The notes under the pieces: generated by a model | Seen by the model: the letters and a program-made list of their open reading frames with translations, nothing else | Database searches by the model: none | Told to the model about the DNA's origin: nothing | Made by a program: the position numbers and the translations under genes | Shown: positions 34,950-45,947 of the stretch, piece after piece | Layout of the letters: every line of letters begins with the position of its first letter | Numbering within the stretch: position 1 is the first letter of the stretch | Assembly (NCBI RefSeq): GCF_016097555.1 | Contig: NC_054704.1 | Span: 50,219,437-50,283,436 of the forward strand | Source of the DNA: Gigantopelta aegis | Lineage: Eukaryota; Mollusca; Gastropoda; Neomphalida; Peltospiridae | DNA: 64,000 bases | Reading direction: 5' to 3'

Positions 34950-35550
34950 TACTAAAAAGACCGTTTCGCAACTTGTAGTTATATATCTAATTTTATTAGT
35001 TTAAAATGCCCAAAGAGCCATTCAACTCAACAGTAATAATACTCATTTTATTCAAGACACAAGTATTTGAAACGTACGTACAGCTAACACGTTTTGTCAA
35101 TGCTGTTAAAATCAATCAGAAAAGAAGTGTGATTTTTTAAATTAATTTTTTTTTTTTTTTTGTGCGTCATAATTACTTTTTTTCTATTAGTTATTCTGCA
35201 TATATGTGTACCATTATGTTTGACAATTAACCAAATTTTAAATTTTTAATTACCTGGTGTTGAATGTTATAATCCTGGAAGTAATCCAAGTAGTCTATGG
35301 TCGAGGGTAACCGAGTGCCGACAGTAAGCCTATATTGAACTAGATTACACTTTGGCATGTTGTTCAAGATTTAATCTTTACATTTTAAAACTAAAATTAA
35401 TAAATACTTGAAGCCGGAAATCGCTTTTATACAACTTTAGGTAGTCTTTTTAAAATTGGTCACAACATTGAAAATATGTTACAATTATGCATTGGGATGG
35501 GGAGGGTCGGGATCGGGGGGGGGGGGGTTGTGATGGTGGGGTACTATACA
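34950..35550. other. No recognisable gene
   Basis: AT-rich sequence ending in G-runs near 35514. No supported coding region. Confidence 0.4.
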
Positions 35551-35552
35551 AT

Positions 35553-35650
35553 ACAGGTACAGAGGAAGCAAGTAGACATTGGGGGGATGCCCCCCCCCCA
35601 CCCCCACCCCCCACCCCCCAAACACACACCCCTGCTCCGCTGTGCCTGCA
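35553..35650. repeat. Fragment of a G/C-run MITE (family of 40421-40718)
   Basis: CAGAGGAAGCAAGTAGACAT leads into G and C runs, ending CCCTGCTCCGCTGTGCCTGC, which matches the inverted termini of the 40421 copy. Confidence 0.6.
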
Positions 35651-35974
35651 ATATATCATATTTACCGCTAAACCAGCGTCGTTTGTACACACTGCAGTTA
35701 ATCTCAACTAAATTTCAGTCAGGATTTATATTAAGAAGAAAATTCAACTTTCTGGAATGTTTTTTTAAAAAGCGTTCAAATTTTATATACACAGTATTCA
35801 AAACTGCGATCTGCGAGAGCAATAAGAATATTGCTGGTCATCAAAGGAAAATTGACTCCTGGAACATTAAAGTCAATCATTTATATAACTAAAAGTAAAA
35901 ATGGGTCAAGTTTGCCCTTGTTTTATATCGAATGTCGACAGATCAGACGTGAAGGGTAACTATCGACATCATGG

Positions 35975-36260
35975 CGGCTTCAACTCGGGGGGGGGGGGGG
36001 GGGGGGGGGGTCAGGGTAAGGACTCTATATCGATTTCTCTTCGCTCATTGACTACGAACAATCCTGACCTGGGCAGATATTTTAGAAAGCCCAGGACCTA
36101 TTTGTCTGTCGGTCGTTTGGTCTCTCTATATTTGTCTGCCTTTCTCTTTCTCTCTGTTCTCCGCTCTCTCTCTCTCTTTCTCTCTCTCGCTCTCTCGCTC
36201 TCTCTCTACATCATGCCCCCCGCACTGGATGTTGCAGACTAACAGTTTGTTTTGTTTTGA
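35975..36260. repeat. G-run and (TC)n microsatellite with a conserved mobile flank
   Basis: G homopolymer (about 35987-36010), then TC-rich sequence 36118-36210, then ATCATGCCCCCCGCACTGGA and TGTTGCAGACTAACAGTTTG. The last block is also found, inverted, beside the (GA)n array at 46850. Confidence 0.8.
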
Positions 36261-36954
36261 ATAGAAACAAAAGACGTGACGTATGGCCATGTCTATTTTC
36301 AGTGAATATACCCGTTAGCAAGACAACGTGAGTCTATGAAAGATACACAATTATAATGCAAACAATGATTTCATTTCGTTAAAGTGTTAAAAACGTTGTT
36401 TTACACTTATGTGATATTCATGATTTAGGTGTTGCTTCCTTTCTTGTTTTGCTTCATTTGTTTTCTCAAATCATAAACAATAAACTTGTCGTTAAAACAT
36501 ATGTTGAATTTAAATCTCGTAGTGACGCAAACTGTTTAGGTCGATGGTACCTGCATGTCCTCTTTACTATTTAGACTTAACAGTATATTCTATGGCAACA
36601 TATATGGCATTCTTGTTACAGGTATGGCAACAGATATGGCAATATTGTAACTTCTTTACAAACTCACTCGAATCTTTTTGTCCATCCTTTCGAGACAGTA
36701 TGTAACACATCAAACACAATAAATAAACTGGTCATTGTTATCAGAAAACACTGCTCTCTTTTGCACCATAATCGCGATGCCACATACGGTATTAATCTTA
36801 GTGAAGACGAAATGTAGATATAGTCTTCATCCTCCAGTAGCTACCTTTGTGTCAAACTGTCGAGCGTTTACTCTAGGGGAAAAAAAGAGAATGTGTTCTA
36901 GTAGCTCGTCCCAAAACAACTGCCAAAAAACATTAATCAAAAACACCTTTTACG

Positions 36955-37533
36955 TCAATCCATATAAATTCCATACGCCGTAGCGGTACAGAAGATGGTT
37001 TTGTTCTGGTAGGAGTACGTTGCATAGCTGTCGAACTTGGGCTCCCATGCACACCGACTCGTTACCATGACTCCCTGGTCCCTCTTCTCCCCGAGGATGA
37101 CTGTCACTATGATCTTGTACCTGTCCATACAGAGCTGCTTCGTCCGTTCCTTGATTTCATCCGTCAGGACCTGGCTCATCGTGGGCGCCATCTTGGCATT
37201 GTACTGGAACTCTTCGAGTCGTTCGTCCAGGGTGCACTTGAGAATATTGCGAACCGTGTGAGATTGAAACTTGGCGCTCGGTTCCATACGATAGGTAGGC
37301 TCGTAATTGATGGCCGGCTGGAAGGGCGATGTTTCGCGCTTGTCGGACTTTCCTAATTTCTTGGACGCTTTCTTAGTGGAAAGTATATTGCCCATTTGGA
37401 AGACGCTGCTTCTTCTGGAGTCCGCCACAGGGAACAGACTCTTTCTTCTGTCGTCTGGTGCTAGCGACATTGGATTCAGACCGACAGGAGATGGCGCATC
37501 CACAGACAGCATCAGAACCTTTTTGGTCGCCAT
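36955..37533 (-). CDS. Tctex1-type dynein light chain, paralogue 1 (192 aa)
   Basis: Single-exon frame, ATG at 37533, stop at 36957-36955. Residues about 77-192 form a Tctex1 domain: YEPTYRMEP, a helix region LDERLEEFQYN, LTDEIKERTKQL, DRYKIIVTVILGE, then the strands VMVTSRCAWEPKFDSYATYS and a final TATAYGIYMD. It is closest to the Tctex1-domain-containing group (DYNLT4/DYNLT5-like) as I remember it. Such proteins are light chains of cytoplasmic or axonemal dynein and link to the intermediate chain. The N-terminal 76 residues are Ser- and Lys/Arg-rich with RRKS (Ser32) and RRSS (Ser43). It lies head-to-head with paralogue 2, 4.4 kb away. No clear AATAAA was found close downstream. Confidence 0.93.
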   Translation of the reverse strand: MATKKVLMLSVDAPSPVGLNPMSLAPDDRRKSLFPVADSRRSSVFQMGNILSTKKASKKLGKSDKRETSPFQPAINYEPTYRMEPSAKFQSHTVRNILKCTLDERLEEFQYNAKMAPTMSQVLTDEIKERTKQLCMDRYKIIVTVILGEKRDQGVMVTSRCAWEPKFDSYATYSYQNKTIFCTATAYGIYMD

Positions 37534-38130
37534 TGTGGTCTTGTCACGACAGAATGATGTTCGAAAACTAACACACGTGATATGTTTTAAAACAGCTTAC
37601 TAATTACAGTGTCCACAAGCTGGAAAAGTAAATGTCATCTTCAAAACATGTTCTACGACAAACAACCACTTGGTGAAACAGTTATATATTTTTATAGAAA
37701 ATATGCAAAAATTGATGGCTTGGCACTTCAGCAGATACAAGAATGACTGGACACTCCAACAAAGATGGTTATAACTGGACACTCCAACAGATGGCTTAAA
37801 CACTCAAAAGGGTGCAGGAATCAAACGGAAAACATTTTCAAATTCGGCAGTTAACCTGTCTCTTGCGGAGATTTGTTGAGTTAAATGTATTGCATTATAA
37901 TGAACACAGTATTCCATGCAGTTGCGAATGACATAAGTGCGGTGACCCGTCTTACCCCAGTATTTAATGCGGTCCACGTTGCTCGCCGTCACAAAAAGAA
38001 TGGTCATTATAGTTGAGGCGATTATGAGTTCATAAACCTTCACCAAAATATGGTATTAGATTCCAACCCAGTTGAATCGTTCAACGTTAGTTTGTTCTCT
38101 CACCCGAATTTGCGTGAACTCTTGATCTTC
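37534..38130. other. 5' flank of Tctex1 paralogue 1
   Basis: Expected promoter and 5' UTR side of the gene ending at 37533. It holds two copies of TGGACACTCCAACA (about 37748 and 37777). I find no convincing RFX X-box or TATA element. Confidence 0.4.
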
Positions 38131-38154
38131 GCGACTTGAAGAGCATGATCTTTG

Positions 38155-38371
38155 ACCCAGAAAGTGAAGGTTTAGCAATGTACTCCTCAATATATCGAGA
38201 AAGGGAAAATCGTACTCCTCAAAATGTCGAGAAGGGGAAAATCGCACTCCTCAATATATCGAGAAGGGGAAAATCGTACTCAATATATCAAGAAGGGGAA
38301 AATCGTACTCCTCAAAATGTCGAGGAGGGGAATATCGCACTGCTTAAAATTTCGAGAAGGGGAAAATCGTA
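38155..38371. repeat. Minisatellite of about 33 bp, split by a transposon
   Basis: About six degenerate units of TCGAGAAGGGGAAAATCG plus TACTCCTCAAAATG. A last unit (CTCAAAATTTCGAGAAGGGG) resumes at about 39654 after the insertion 38372-39653. Confidence 0.9.
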
Positions 38372-39653
38372 TTACCGTAAAATGGGGTAATAAGGGACTG
38401 CCTGGTAATAAGGGACATTTTTCTGAAAAAAACCTTTCATTGCATATTTTCATTTTGTTTTGAAACAGAAGCAAAGCAACGGGTTTTTTTTAGTAAAGAC
38501 TAATGTGTTGTTGAAGAATACAAGGTAAATTGTTTATTCATTATTGCTTGTATGATGGGAGAGAGCAGATTGAAAAAATGTGCGAATTTCACGAAAACAT
38601 TATGTTGGTCAAAACTTTATCTGTCCAGGATTAGCCAAAAGAAGCATACAAGAAATCACCATTGCTAGAAGTAGTGAAACATACCAGATACATTTATATA
38701 AAATATCACAAGGATATGAGTATTTATTATGATAAAACAAAATTATCATTTTTAATTTCAGGTAAAAAGTGCTTCAACCTGGGGTAATAAGAGACAGTAG
38801 CTGGGTGCAAAACTTCGTAAAAAACATTCAAAAGTAGACATATTAGAGGCTGTGGGTGCTGTTAATAGTGGACTTTGAGTTTGAATGTACAAGGCGGCGA
38901 CTATGTCTTGTTCACTTACGATAATGAGATATATCCAGGTGTAATAACATTGATGAAGGATAGCAGATGCTCAATAAAAGCAATGGAGAAGAGTGGTGAG
39001 AATTGGAAGTGGCCCAAAACAACTGACATTTTATTCTATCCAATGGAGGACTTGAAACAAAAGATCGAAAAACCGAAGGAATTGTAAAGGGGTGTTATGG
39101 AAGTGAAGGAACTGAAGCTTGATTTTGCCTATAAGAAAGAAACTGTTGACATGTGTTACAATTGTTTAGATGACAAAAACTATTGTTAAAACATTTTATG
39201 TTGTATTTTAAACCATCCAAGATCTGGAGAACAGATTATTTTTATTTTTCTGTGATTAGTTCATTTTGTGCCAAAAGGTAGACCTCGCCGGGCTTACTCA
39301 GGTTTATTTAGGGCTCTGATTTATTTGTTTTCTATTGTTTTGTTGTGAAACATTATTAAATTTATTTTTTAAAATATGCTCTTTGTTCCTTGTAACCCCT
39401 ATTGCAGTTATAATAGGAACACCAACTAAAACCAATAGCAGTCCCTTATAACCCCATCCATGGGGTAATAAGGGACAGTCATTAGAAAAAATAAATACTT
39501 GGAGTTTAGATTTTGGAACATGGTATGAACTATTGGGAAATCTGACCAAGTAGTCACAAAATGGCATAGGACTTCCTCCCACATCAGTTAGATGTATTGA
39601 TATATTATAAGAAAAGTGTCGAAATCGTACCCTTATTACCCTATGTTACGGTT
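38372..39653. mobile_element. DNA transposon remnant with GGGTAATAAGGG termini
   Basis: Inverted termini ACCGTAAAATGGGGTAATAA at the left and the complement of ACCGTAACATAGGGTAATAA at the right. GGTAATAAGGGAC recurs subterminally (near 38386, 38404, 38781, 39466). It sits inside the minisatellite. The target duplication is unclear. It contains the short coding remnant 38875-39087. Confidence 0.8.
38875..39087 (+). pseudogene. C-terminal fragment of a pogo/Jerky-like transposase
   Basis: Open for 70 residues. GDYVLFTYDNEIYPGVI, then ENWKWPKTTDILFYPMEDL, then KIEKPKEL. This W-x-WP, D-x-x-FYP, I-x-x-P pattern resembles the small C-terminal module found after the DDE domain in pogo/Tigger/Jerky-like transposases, from memory. 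No DDE domain remains between the termini, so this is an internally deleted copy. Confidence 0.55.
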
Positions 39654-39747
39654 CTCAAAATTTCGAGAAGGGGAAAATCGCACACCTGAAACTAATCGGT
39701 ATTACTGAGAAGAGGTGAAACAAACATGATTAGGTGTCTCCAGTGAA

Positions 39748-39935
39748 AAGTTAAAGTTTGGTTTGTTTAACAACACCACTAGAACACACTGATTTATTAA
39801 TCATTGTATGTCAAACATTTGGTGTGTTAGACATATTGTTTTCCCCACAGACATGACAGGACATACCACCGCATTTGATATACCAGTCGTGTGGTACTGG
39901 TTGGGACAGGAAAAACCTCAATCAGAGAATGGGCC
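39748..39935 (-). repeat. SINE fragment (tail B, internally deleted)
   Basis: TTGTTTAACAACACCACTAG in reverse sense, CATTTGATATACCAGTCGTG, ending with the H3-type AATCAGAGAATGGG. Confidence 0.8.
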
Positions 39936-40110
39936 GTGTCTTCAGTGATAATGATTTATAACTTTAAATCTGCATTTGCTATTAGATGTATTGTCATTTA
40001 TTCTCTGACCAAAGTCAGAGGGAGCATGGAGGCCATTGTCTCCCAAATACACCTCTTTCTCCTACCACTCTCTATATCTACCTGTCGTTTCATAACATGA
40101 CTCATGAATG

Positions 40111-40230
40111 GTGTTGGTGCACCCCCCCCCCACCCCACCCCCCGCAATGTGGGTAAAAGCCTGGATACCCCAATGCATTTATTTCACACACACACACACA
40201 CACGCACGCACGTACGCACGCACGCACAAT
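40111..40230. repeat. C-rich and (CA)n/(CGCA)n simple repeats
   Basis: Low-complexity CCCCCCCCACCCC (about 40120-40145), then (CA)n to (CGCA)n at 40183-40227. Open frames crossing it are spurious. Confidence 0.9.
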
Positions 40231-40420
40231 ATTATATTTAAATTATATTTTCTCACAAATACAACAAGAGGCCGCAGTAAGCTAAACATTCCAGAAATAG
40301 TTTCTTTTAGCCGTTTCATATCACATGTATATTATTTTCCATTCAAATCGAACCTCTCGAAAATCCATGTTTGCACTTCAAAAGTAATATAGGCCTACAG
40401 CAAACTCCTACTATCGCGAA

Positions 40421-40718
40421 CAAGCACGGCAGAAGCAAGTAGACATGATTGGGGGGGGGGGGGGGGGGGGGGGGGAGTGACATAGATCGAGGGCGCAAAG
40501 CAAAGTGTCTAAGGGGTTCGGGGGGTATGCTACCCCGTAAAAGTTTGAAAACTAAATGTCCTGAAATGCAATTTTCTGCATTCTAGAAGTATAATTCCTC
40601 TCTGACTTAAGATTTTCTACCAATTTTATTTTTGATTCAGAATTATTGAGGGGTGGATGTGAGGTGTGTGTGCTAGAGTCCCACCCCTCCCGGCCCTTCT
40701 CTGCTCAGCCGTGCCTGG
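40421..40718. mobile_element. MITE with GCACGGC termini and a G-run
   Basis: Left end GCACGGCAGAAGCAAGTAGA, then a run of about 25 G; right end TCTCTGCTCAGCCGTGCCTG is inverted to it. A partial copy lies at 35553-35650. Confidence 0.65.
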
Positions 40719-41034
40719 TGAACTAAATGTTTCAAATGGCGCAAAACTCAATGCAGCGATCCAGAGGACATGATGTCGCTTAAACTGTTACTATATTGAG
40801 TTGTAGTTTCATTAACTATATACATATAATATTAGTTGCTCTTTCAAAATCGTGCGTTCTGTACTGTTATTTGATTCAATGTTTTCAAAGACGCTAATAT
40901 ATTATACATGTGTTCACAACACCTTAGTATTAAAGTCAGCAAAATGCAAAACAAGTCTTTAAAATACAAATATTTGCATAAGTTTGTTTAAATGACAATG
41001 TTATCATCCATAATACTTTGTAACCCCCACCCCA

Positions 41035-41150
41035 TTCCATTCCATTCCAATATTTATTTACATGCTCATATACCACAAGAGTTGCGAGCATGTCTGTCCC
41101 GAGTCCGATTTCTGGATAGCCAGTGACCTGACTCGGGACAGATCCCCCAC
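41035..41150 (-). repeat. Short SINE with tail D
   Basis: (ATTCC)n end, then TTACATGCTCATATACCACA, TGTCCCGAGTCCGATTTCTG and CCTGACTCGGGACAGAT. Confidence 0.8.
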
Positions 41151-41154
41151 CCCA

Positions 41155-41890
41155 GTCACATCTCTCTTTTTTTCTCACCACCTTTTATATTTGCTTGTCG
41201 CAAAAGAAATTATGGGTGCTATTTCCCAGTGAGGGTGTCCCCAATAAAATCCTGGTTCCGCTATGGAACAGCAGTGTCATGAGAGAAAATCCAAAATCTA
41301 TTAGCCAGCAGAGATGGACGACAGTGCACGCAGACTGCATCTTTATTCCAATTCCAACCCATACACAAGATAACAAGTCCCACCGATTCGTTCGTTTACT
41401 TGTTAGTATTTCCTTCAAAGAAAGCTGAGCTATGATGGATTCTAGATGATTAAGATATAAATAAAATATTAGTTATGAAGAGTAAATTAAAACAGTTGCA
41501 TATTGGGTTTTTTGATATCACTAACCTTAATGAACTTGGTCGTGGCGGGGATCGATCAGCGGCGATTGAGATAAGCGGTTTTTACGGAACATTTCACTGA
41601 GTCGATCTGATCATTGCTGTTTTACGGCTTTTAAACTAATCGCCTTTGTATGATTATTATCATTACAAGGTCATGGCATTTCAAGCAGACCATGGGCCCG
41701 CACTTAAACCAGACACCTGCGTCGAAACTGGCCAGAGAATGTGGTGTAAAATTTGGCACCGCTCCACGGTAGTCCTATCCTATGGCAGTATTGGTAAATG
41801 GTATTAGCGCCGTGACCAGCGTAGTTAATCAATCTTGATATATTAGTAAAAGTAGAAAAAATAACAATCAACTGCTTGGAGACAAATTCC
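41155..41890. other. 5' flank of Tctex1 paralogue 2
   Basis: Likely promoter side of the gene starting at 41903. I see no convincing TATA box or X-box, and the transcription start cannot be placed. Confidence 0.4.
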
Positions 41891-41902
41891 CTTGTGAGAA
41901 CA

Positions 41903-42493
41903 ATGGCGGGAAAGGAACCATTAGTGAGTGAGGCTGTCGGCCGCGTTTTGCTCACAGAAGTACCAGAAAAGGGCGAACTTCCCGAAAAAAGGAAAATGAG
42001 TGTGTTTCCAACAGCACATAAACGGCCGAGTATCGCGGCGTCGTTTTTGGGCGTTTTGGCCACGAGACGACTCTCGATGATGAAAAGGATGATGCCGAGG
42101 ATACAGGACTTGAGAAAAGAGAGCACGGGGATCCAGGTACACTACGAGCCGACGTACAGGCTGGAGCCCAAGGTGACATTCAGCGCCGCGAAGGCGGAGA
42201 GGATCCTCAAGGACGTCGTGGACGAGCGACTGGAAGGGCTGATATACAACGCCAAGGCGACGCCGTCACTCATACGCTATCTGTGTGAGGAGATCAAGGA
42301 TCGCGTGAAGGACTTGCACTACGATCGGTACAAGATCGTGGTGAACGTGACTATCAGCCAGAACACTGGCCAGTGCATCTTGGCCACAAGCAGGTGTGCG
42401 TGGGAGCCCAAGTACGACACCTTCGCCAGTTACTCATACAGCAACAAGGGCATCATGTGCTTCGCATCCGTGTATGGCGTCTACACTGACTGA
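41903..42493 (+). CDS. Tctex1-type dynein light chain, paralogue 2 (196 aa)
   Basis: Single-exon frame; the first ATG, at 41903 (ACAATGGCG), is a reasonable initiation context, and the stop TGA ends at 42493. Residues about 81-196 are the Tctex1 domain: YEPTYRLEP, VVDERLEGLIYN, LCEEIKDRVKDL, DRYKIVVNVTIS, ATSRCAWEPKYDTFASYS, ending ASVYGVYTD. The basic N-terminal region carries KRKMS (Ser33), KRPS (Ser43) and RRLS (Ser58). Codons in the domain are strongly G/C-ending compared with paralogues 1 and 3. It is transcribed divergently from paralogue 1. A 49-bp minisatellite starts directly after the stop codon. Function inferred from the family: dynein light chain, probably ciliary or flagellar. 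Confidence 0.94.
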   Translation: MAGKEPLVSEAVGRVLLTEVPEKGELPEKRKMSVFPTAHKRPSIAASFLGVLATRRLSMMKRMMPRIQDLRKESTGIQVHYEPTYRLEPKVTFSAAKAERILKDVVDERLEGLIYNAKATPSLIRYLCEEIKDRVKDLHYDRYKIVVNVTISQNTGQCILATSRCAWEPKYDTFASYSYSNKGIMCFASVYGVYTD

Positions 42494-42495
42494 AA

Positions 42496-43555
42496 ACCTA
42501 GCAGCAAAGGAATCCCGTTCTTTACTCAATTCTAATTATCTTAAACCTAGCAGCAAAGAAATCTTGTTCTTTACTCCATTCTAATGACCTTAAACCTAGC
42601 AGCAAAGGAATCGTGTTCTTTACTCCATTCTAACGACCTTAAATCTAGCAGCAAAGGAATCCCGTTCTTTACTCCATTCTAACGACCTTAAATCTAGCAG
42701 CAAAGGAATCCCGTTCTTTACTCCATTCTAACGACCTTAAACCTAGCAGCAAAGGAATCTCGTTCTTTACTCCATTTTAACGACCTTAAACCTAGCAGCA
42801 AAGGAATCCTGTTCTTTACTCCATTCTGACGACCTTAAACCTAGCAGCAAAGGAATCCTGTTCTTTACTCCATTCTAATTACCTTAAACCTAGCAGCAAA
42901 GGAATCCTGTTTTTTACTCCATTCTAACGACCTTAAACCTAGCAGCAAAGGAATCTTGTTTTTTACTCCATTCTAACGACTTTAAACCTAGCAGCAAAGG
43001 AATCTTGTTCTTTACTCCATTCTAACGACTTTAAACCATGCAACAAAGGAATCTTGTTTTTTACTCCATTCTAACGACTTTAAACCTAGCAGCAAAGGAA
43101 TCTTGTTTTTTTACTCCATTCTAACGACTTTAAACCATGCAACAAAGGAAGTTTGCTGTTTGCTCTCTTGTAAGGACTTTATACCAAGCTTCAAATGAAT
43201 TTTGTTGTTTACTCTCTTGTAAAAACTTTAAATCATGCAACACAGGACTTTTGTCGTTTGCTCTCTTGTAAAAACTTTAAATCATGCAACATGGGACTTT
43301 TGTCGTTTGCTCTTTTCAGACGACTTTAAATCATGCAGCAAAGGAATTGTGTTCTGTGCTCTTTTTTAACGACTTTAAACCATGCAACGAAGGAATTTTG
43401 TTGTTTACTCTCTTGTAAAGACTTTAAATGATACAACATAGGACTTTTGTCGTTTGCTCTCTTCTAACGACTTTAAACCATGCAACGAAGGAATTTTGTT
43501 GTTTCCTCCATTCTAACGACTTTTAGCCATATAATAGGAATTTGTTCTTCTCTTC
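42496..43555. repeat. 49-bp minisatellite abutting the Tctex1 paralogue 2 stop codon
   Basis: About 21 units of CCTAGCAGCAAAGGAATCCC then GTTCTTTACTCCATTCTAAC and GACCTTAAA. The first dozen are nearly identical; later ones (from about 43030) drift to ATGCAACAAAGGAATTTTGT forms. It starts within 3 bases of the TGA, so it is likely transcribed as 3' UTR. Confidence 0.97.
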
Positions 43556-43667
43556 TCGTCTAACGATTTTAAACTATCATTGCAACTAAAAGATATTGTT
43601 CTTCGCGTTTGTTTAAAAATTAAAAACCGACGGTATTATATGTTTAGTTGTTATAATTCAGATAAAG

Positions 43668-43673
43668 AATAAA
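43668..43673 (+). terminator. Candidate polyadenylation signal for Tctex1 paralogue 2
   Basis: AATAAA about 1.17 kb after the stop and about 110 bp beyond the minisatellite; I noticed no clear canonical hexamer nearer. Confidence 0.4.
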
Positions 43674-43679
43674 CAAAAC

Positions 43680-44575
43680 AAAACAAAAACCCACACACAG
43701 ACACAACAATAGATACTGGTTTTTTTTTTGTTATTACCAACTTGGAGCGTAAAACAGTAACTGTTAAGATTTGTCTAAAATTGAATGTGCTGATATTGTT
43801 TCGTAATATGATATCCACTGGCTTTAGTATATTGATAACCCGACACATTGCTATCTCGTCGACGAATGATTGATGTTATATGCAGTGACAACTTCTTTTA
43901 TTAAAATATAATATTGTTCATTGATTCCATCTCTTATGTGTTCAGTTTATATTGTGATTTTAATTAGTTTTTGTCCTAATTATAATGTATGTAATTAACT
44001 TGCGTACAACATACCACTGAAATATAATCTAGTCTTCAAAGGTAGGTACTAGGGACATGATATATATTAAATATTTCTTAACCATTTGCAATGATTTGGG
44101 AACACAACAATCGGAAAACACCAGCAGTTTGAGAGTGTGGAGGTGCAATTATGTGTTAATCACAAACCTATCAATGGACGGTGTATGTGAGTCTGTGCAT
44201 GCGTGTGCGTGCGTGTGCGTGACCTTCCGCCACCTATAAGAACATTAAAGCTATTCTGATCTTAAAATAGAAAAGGCCAAAACGACCACCTAATGTATGT
44301 ATTCAAGCATTTATAATTTCATAATGTTCTCTTTGAAATGTTCTCTTAAAAAGTCAGAGCGGAATAACACTTTGGTGAATTCAGAGAAATGAAGGATCAT
44401 CGAAAATGTGTTTCTATAAGTGGGTAAAAATTGTGTATAGACCTCACACCTCTATACCGAGTACATTGTTTTTACTTACGGCTATTAAGTGTCAAATATA
44501 CTTGGACTGGAATATTTTAAGTAAAATCTATTGTCGTCATACTAGTTACAGACAACTCTTATTTCCATTTTTTTA
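43680..44575. other. No recognisable gene
   Basis: AT-rich flank with a T/A-rich stretch at 43720 and a short GTGTGCGTGC tract near 44200. Nothing else is supported. Confidence 0.4.
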
Positions 44576-44579
44576 TTTG

Positions 44580-45440
44580 CATTTTCCCACAGAGAAAATA
44601 GCACACACCATGGCCTTTAATGCACTAGTCCGATGGTTAAAGTTTAGCGACACCATCGGCTATTGGTATGTTTGTTTTGTTTAACGACACCACTAGAACA
44701 CATTGAAGGAAATGTTTTATTTAACGACGCACTCAAGACATATCATTTACGGTTATATGGCGTCGGACATATGGTTAAGGACCACACAGATATTGAGGGA
44801 GGAAACCCGCTGTCGCCACTTCATGGGCTACTCTTTTCGATTAGCAGCAAGGGATCTTTTATATGCACCATCCCATAGACAGGATAGCACATACCACGGC
44901 CTTTGATGTACCAGTCGTGGTGCACTGGCTGGAGCGAGAAATAGCCCAATGGGCCCACTGACGGGGATCGATCCCAAACCGACCGCGCATCAAGCGAGCG
45001 CTTTACCACTGGGCTACATCTCGCCCCCAGAACACATTGATTTATTAATCATCGGCTATTGGATGTCAAATATTTGGTAATTTGCTCTTAGAGACGAAAC
45101 CCGCTACATTTTTCCATTATTAGCAAGTGATCTTTTATATTCACGCACCATCCCATAGACAGGATAGCACATAGCACGACCTTTGATATACTAATCGTGG
45201 TGTACTGGCTGGAACGCGAAATAGCCCAAGGGACCCACCGAGGGGGTTCGATCCTAAACCGGCCGCGCATCAGGCGAGCGCTTTGCCACTGGGCTACGTC
45301 CCGCCCCCTCGGCTAGTGGATGCCAGACATTTGGTAATTGTGGCTCGTAGTTTCCCGAGGAAACCTATAGACAGGATTGCACATACCACGGTTTTTGATA
45401 TACCAATCGTGCGGCACTAGTTGTCTGAGGGCGGTTGATC
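44580..45440 (-). repeat. Three-layer SINE nest
   Basis: The outermost B-tail SINE lies at 44636-44666 and resumes at 45309-45440. It is interrupted by a second H1/B SINE (44667-45308), with near-identical flanks TCGGCTATTGG / TCGGCTAGTGG. That SINE is itself interrupted by the H1/A SINE 44707-45028. A further B-SINE piece precedes it at 44585-44632. Confidence 0.9.
44707..45028 (-). repeat. Full-length SINE, head H1 with tail A
   Basis: 322 bp from the A tail (AGGAAATGTTTTATTTAACG) to the head (CTGGGCTACATCTCGCCCCC). Target duplication AGAACACATTGA at 44695-44706 and 45029-45040. Confidence 0.97.
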
Positions 45441-45519
45441 GTATGGGCGAAAGCTGTAGTGAATTAATATATGTTTTAAAATTTTCAACTGATTTTCGTG
45501 TTTATACTCTTATCTGGCC

Positions 45520-45895
45520 TTAAAGGGACATACCCTAGTTTTTAAATACAAAGGCGTATTTTGACTATTACAGCCATTTTTGATAACAGAAATCACACTT
45601 TACTTACATTTTATTGTTTAGATTATTCATTTCCGTACATTCGAAGTGTTTTTGGTCATCCTGGTGTTTTTAATATCACAAAATGCAATTCTCATACTTT
45701 TAAAAATGCACGAGCGTCTGAGAAGTAACAGCTATGGAGTCGAGTTTTAGTCTATTTTTAGAGGGTATTTCACTTTTAAAGTCTCAGACTAATGTTTCAC
45801 TCAATTGTAACTTTATCCAAATGTGTTACAGGTTTGTAGATTAACTAAACTTGGTGTTCATTTTCAAGCATTGAAACTAGGGTCGGTCCCTTTAG
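45520..45895. mobile_element. MITE of the TTAAAGGGACAT family
   Basis: Left TTAAAGGGACATACCCTAGT and right AAACTAGGGTCGGTCCCTTT are inverted; about 375 bp and noncoding. Relatives lie at 45948, 49823 and 59062. Confidence 0.85.
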
Positions 45896-45947
45896 CACAC
45901 AACAAGACGTAGCTATCTGTGACGAGTATCCACGACAGGATTCGGAG

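Noticed and set aside
41876-41902. N-terminal extension of Tctex1 paralogue 2 from a TTG
   Set aside because: A non-ATG start is unneeded; the ATG at 41903 gives a normal protein and a reasonable context.
44940-45025. tRNA genes suggested by A- and B-box matches in the SINE heads
   Set aside because: They lack a complete cloverleaf and are attached to SINE bodies with target duplications, so they are tRNA-derived promoters, not tRNA genes.
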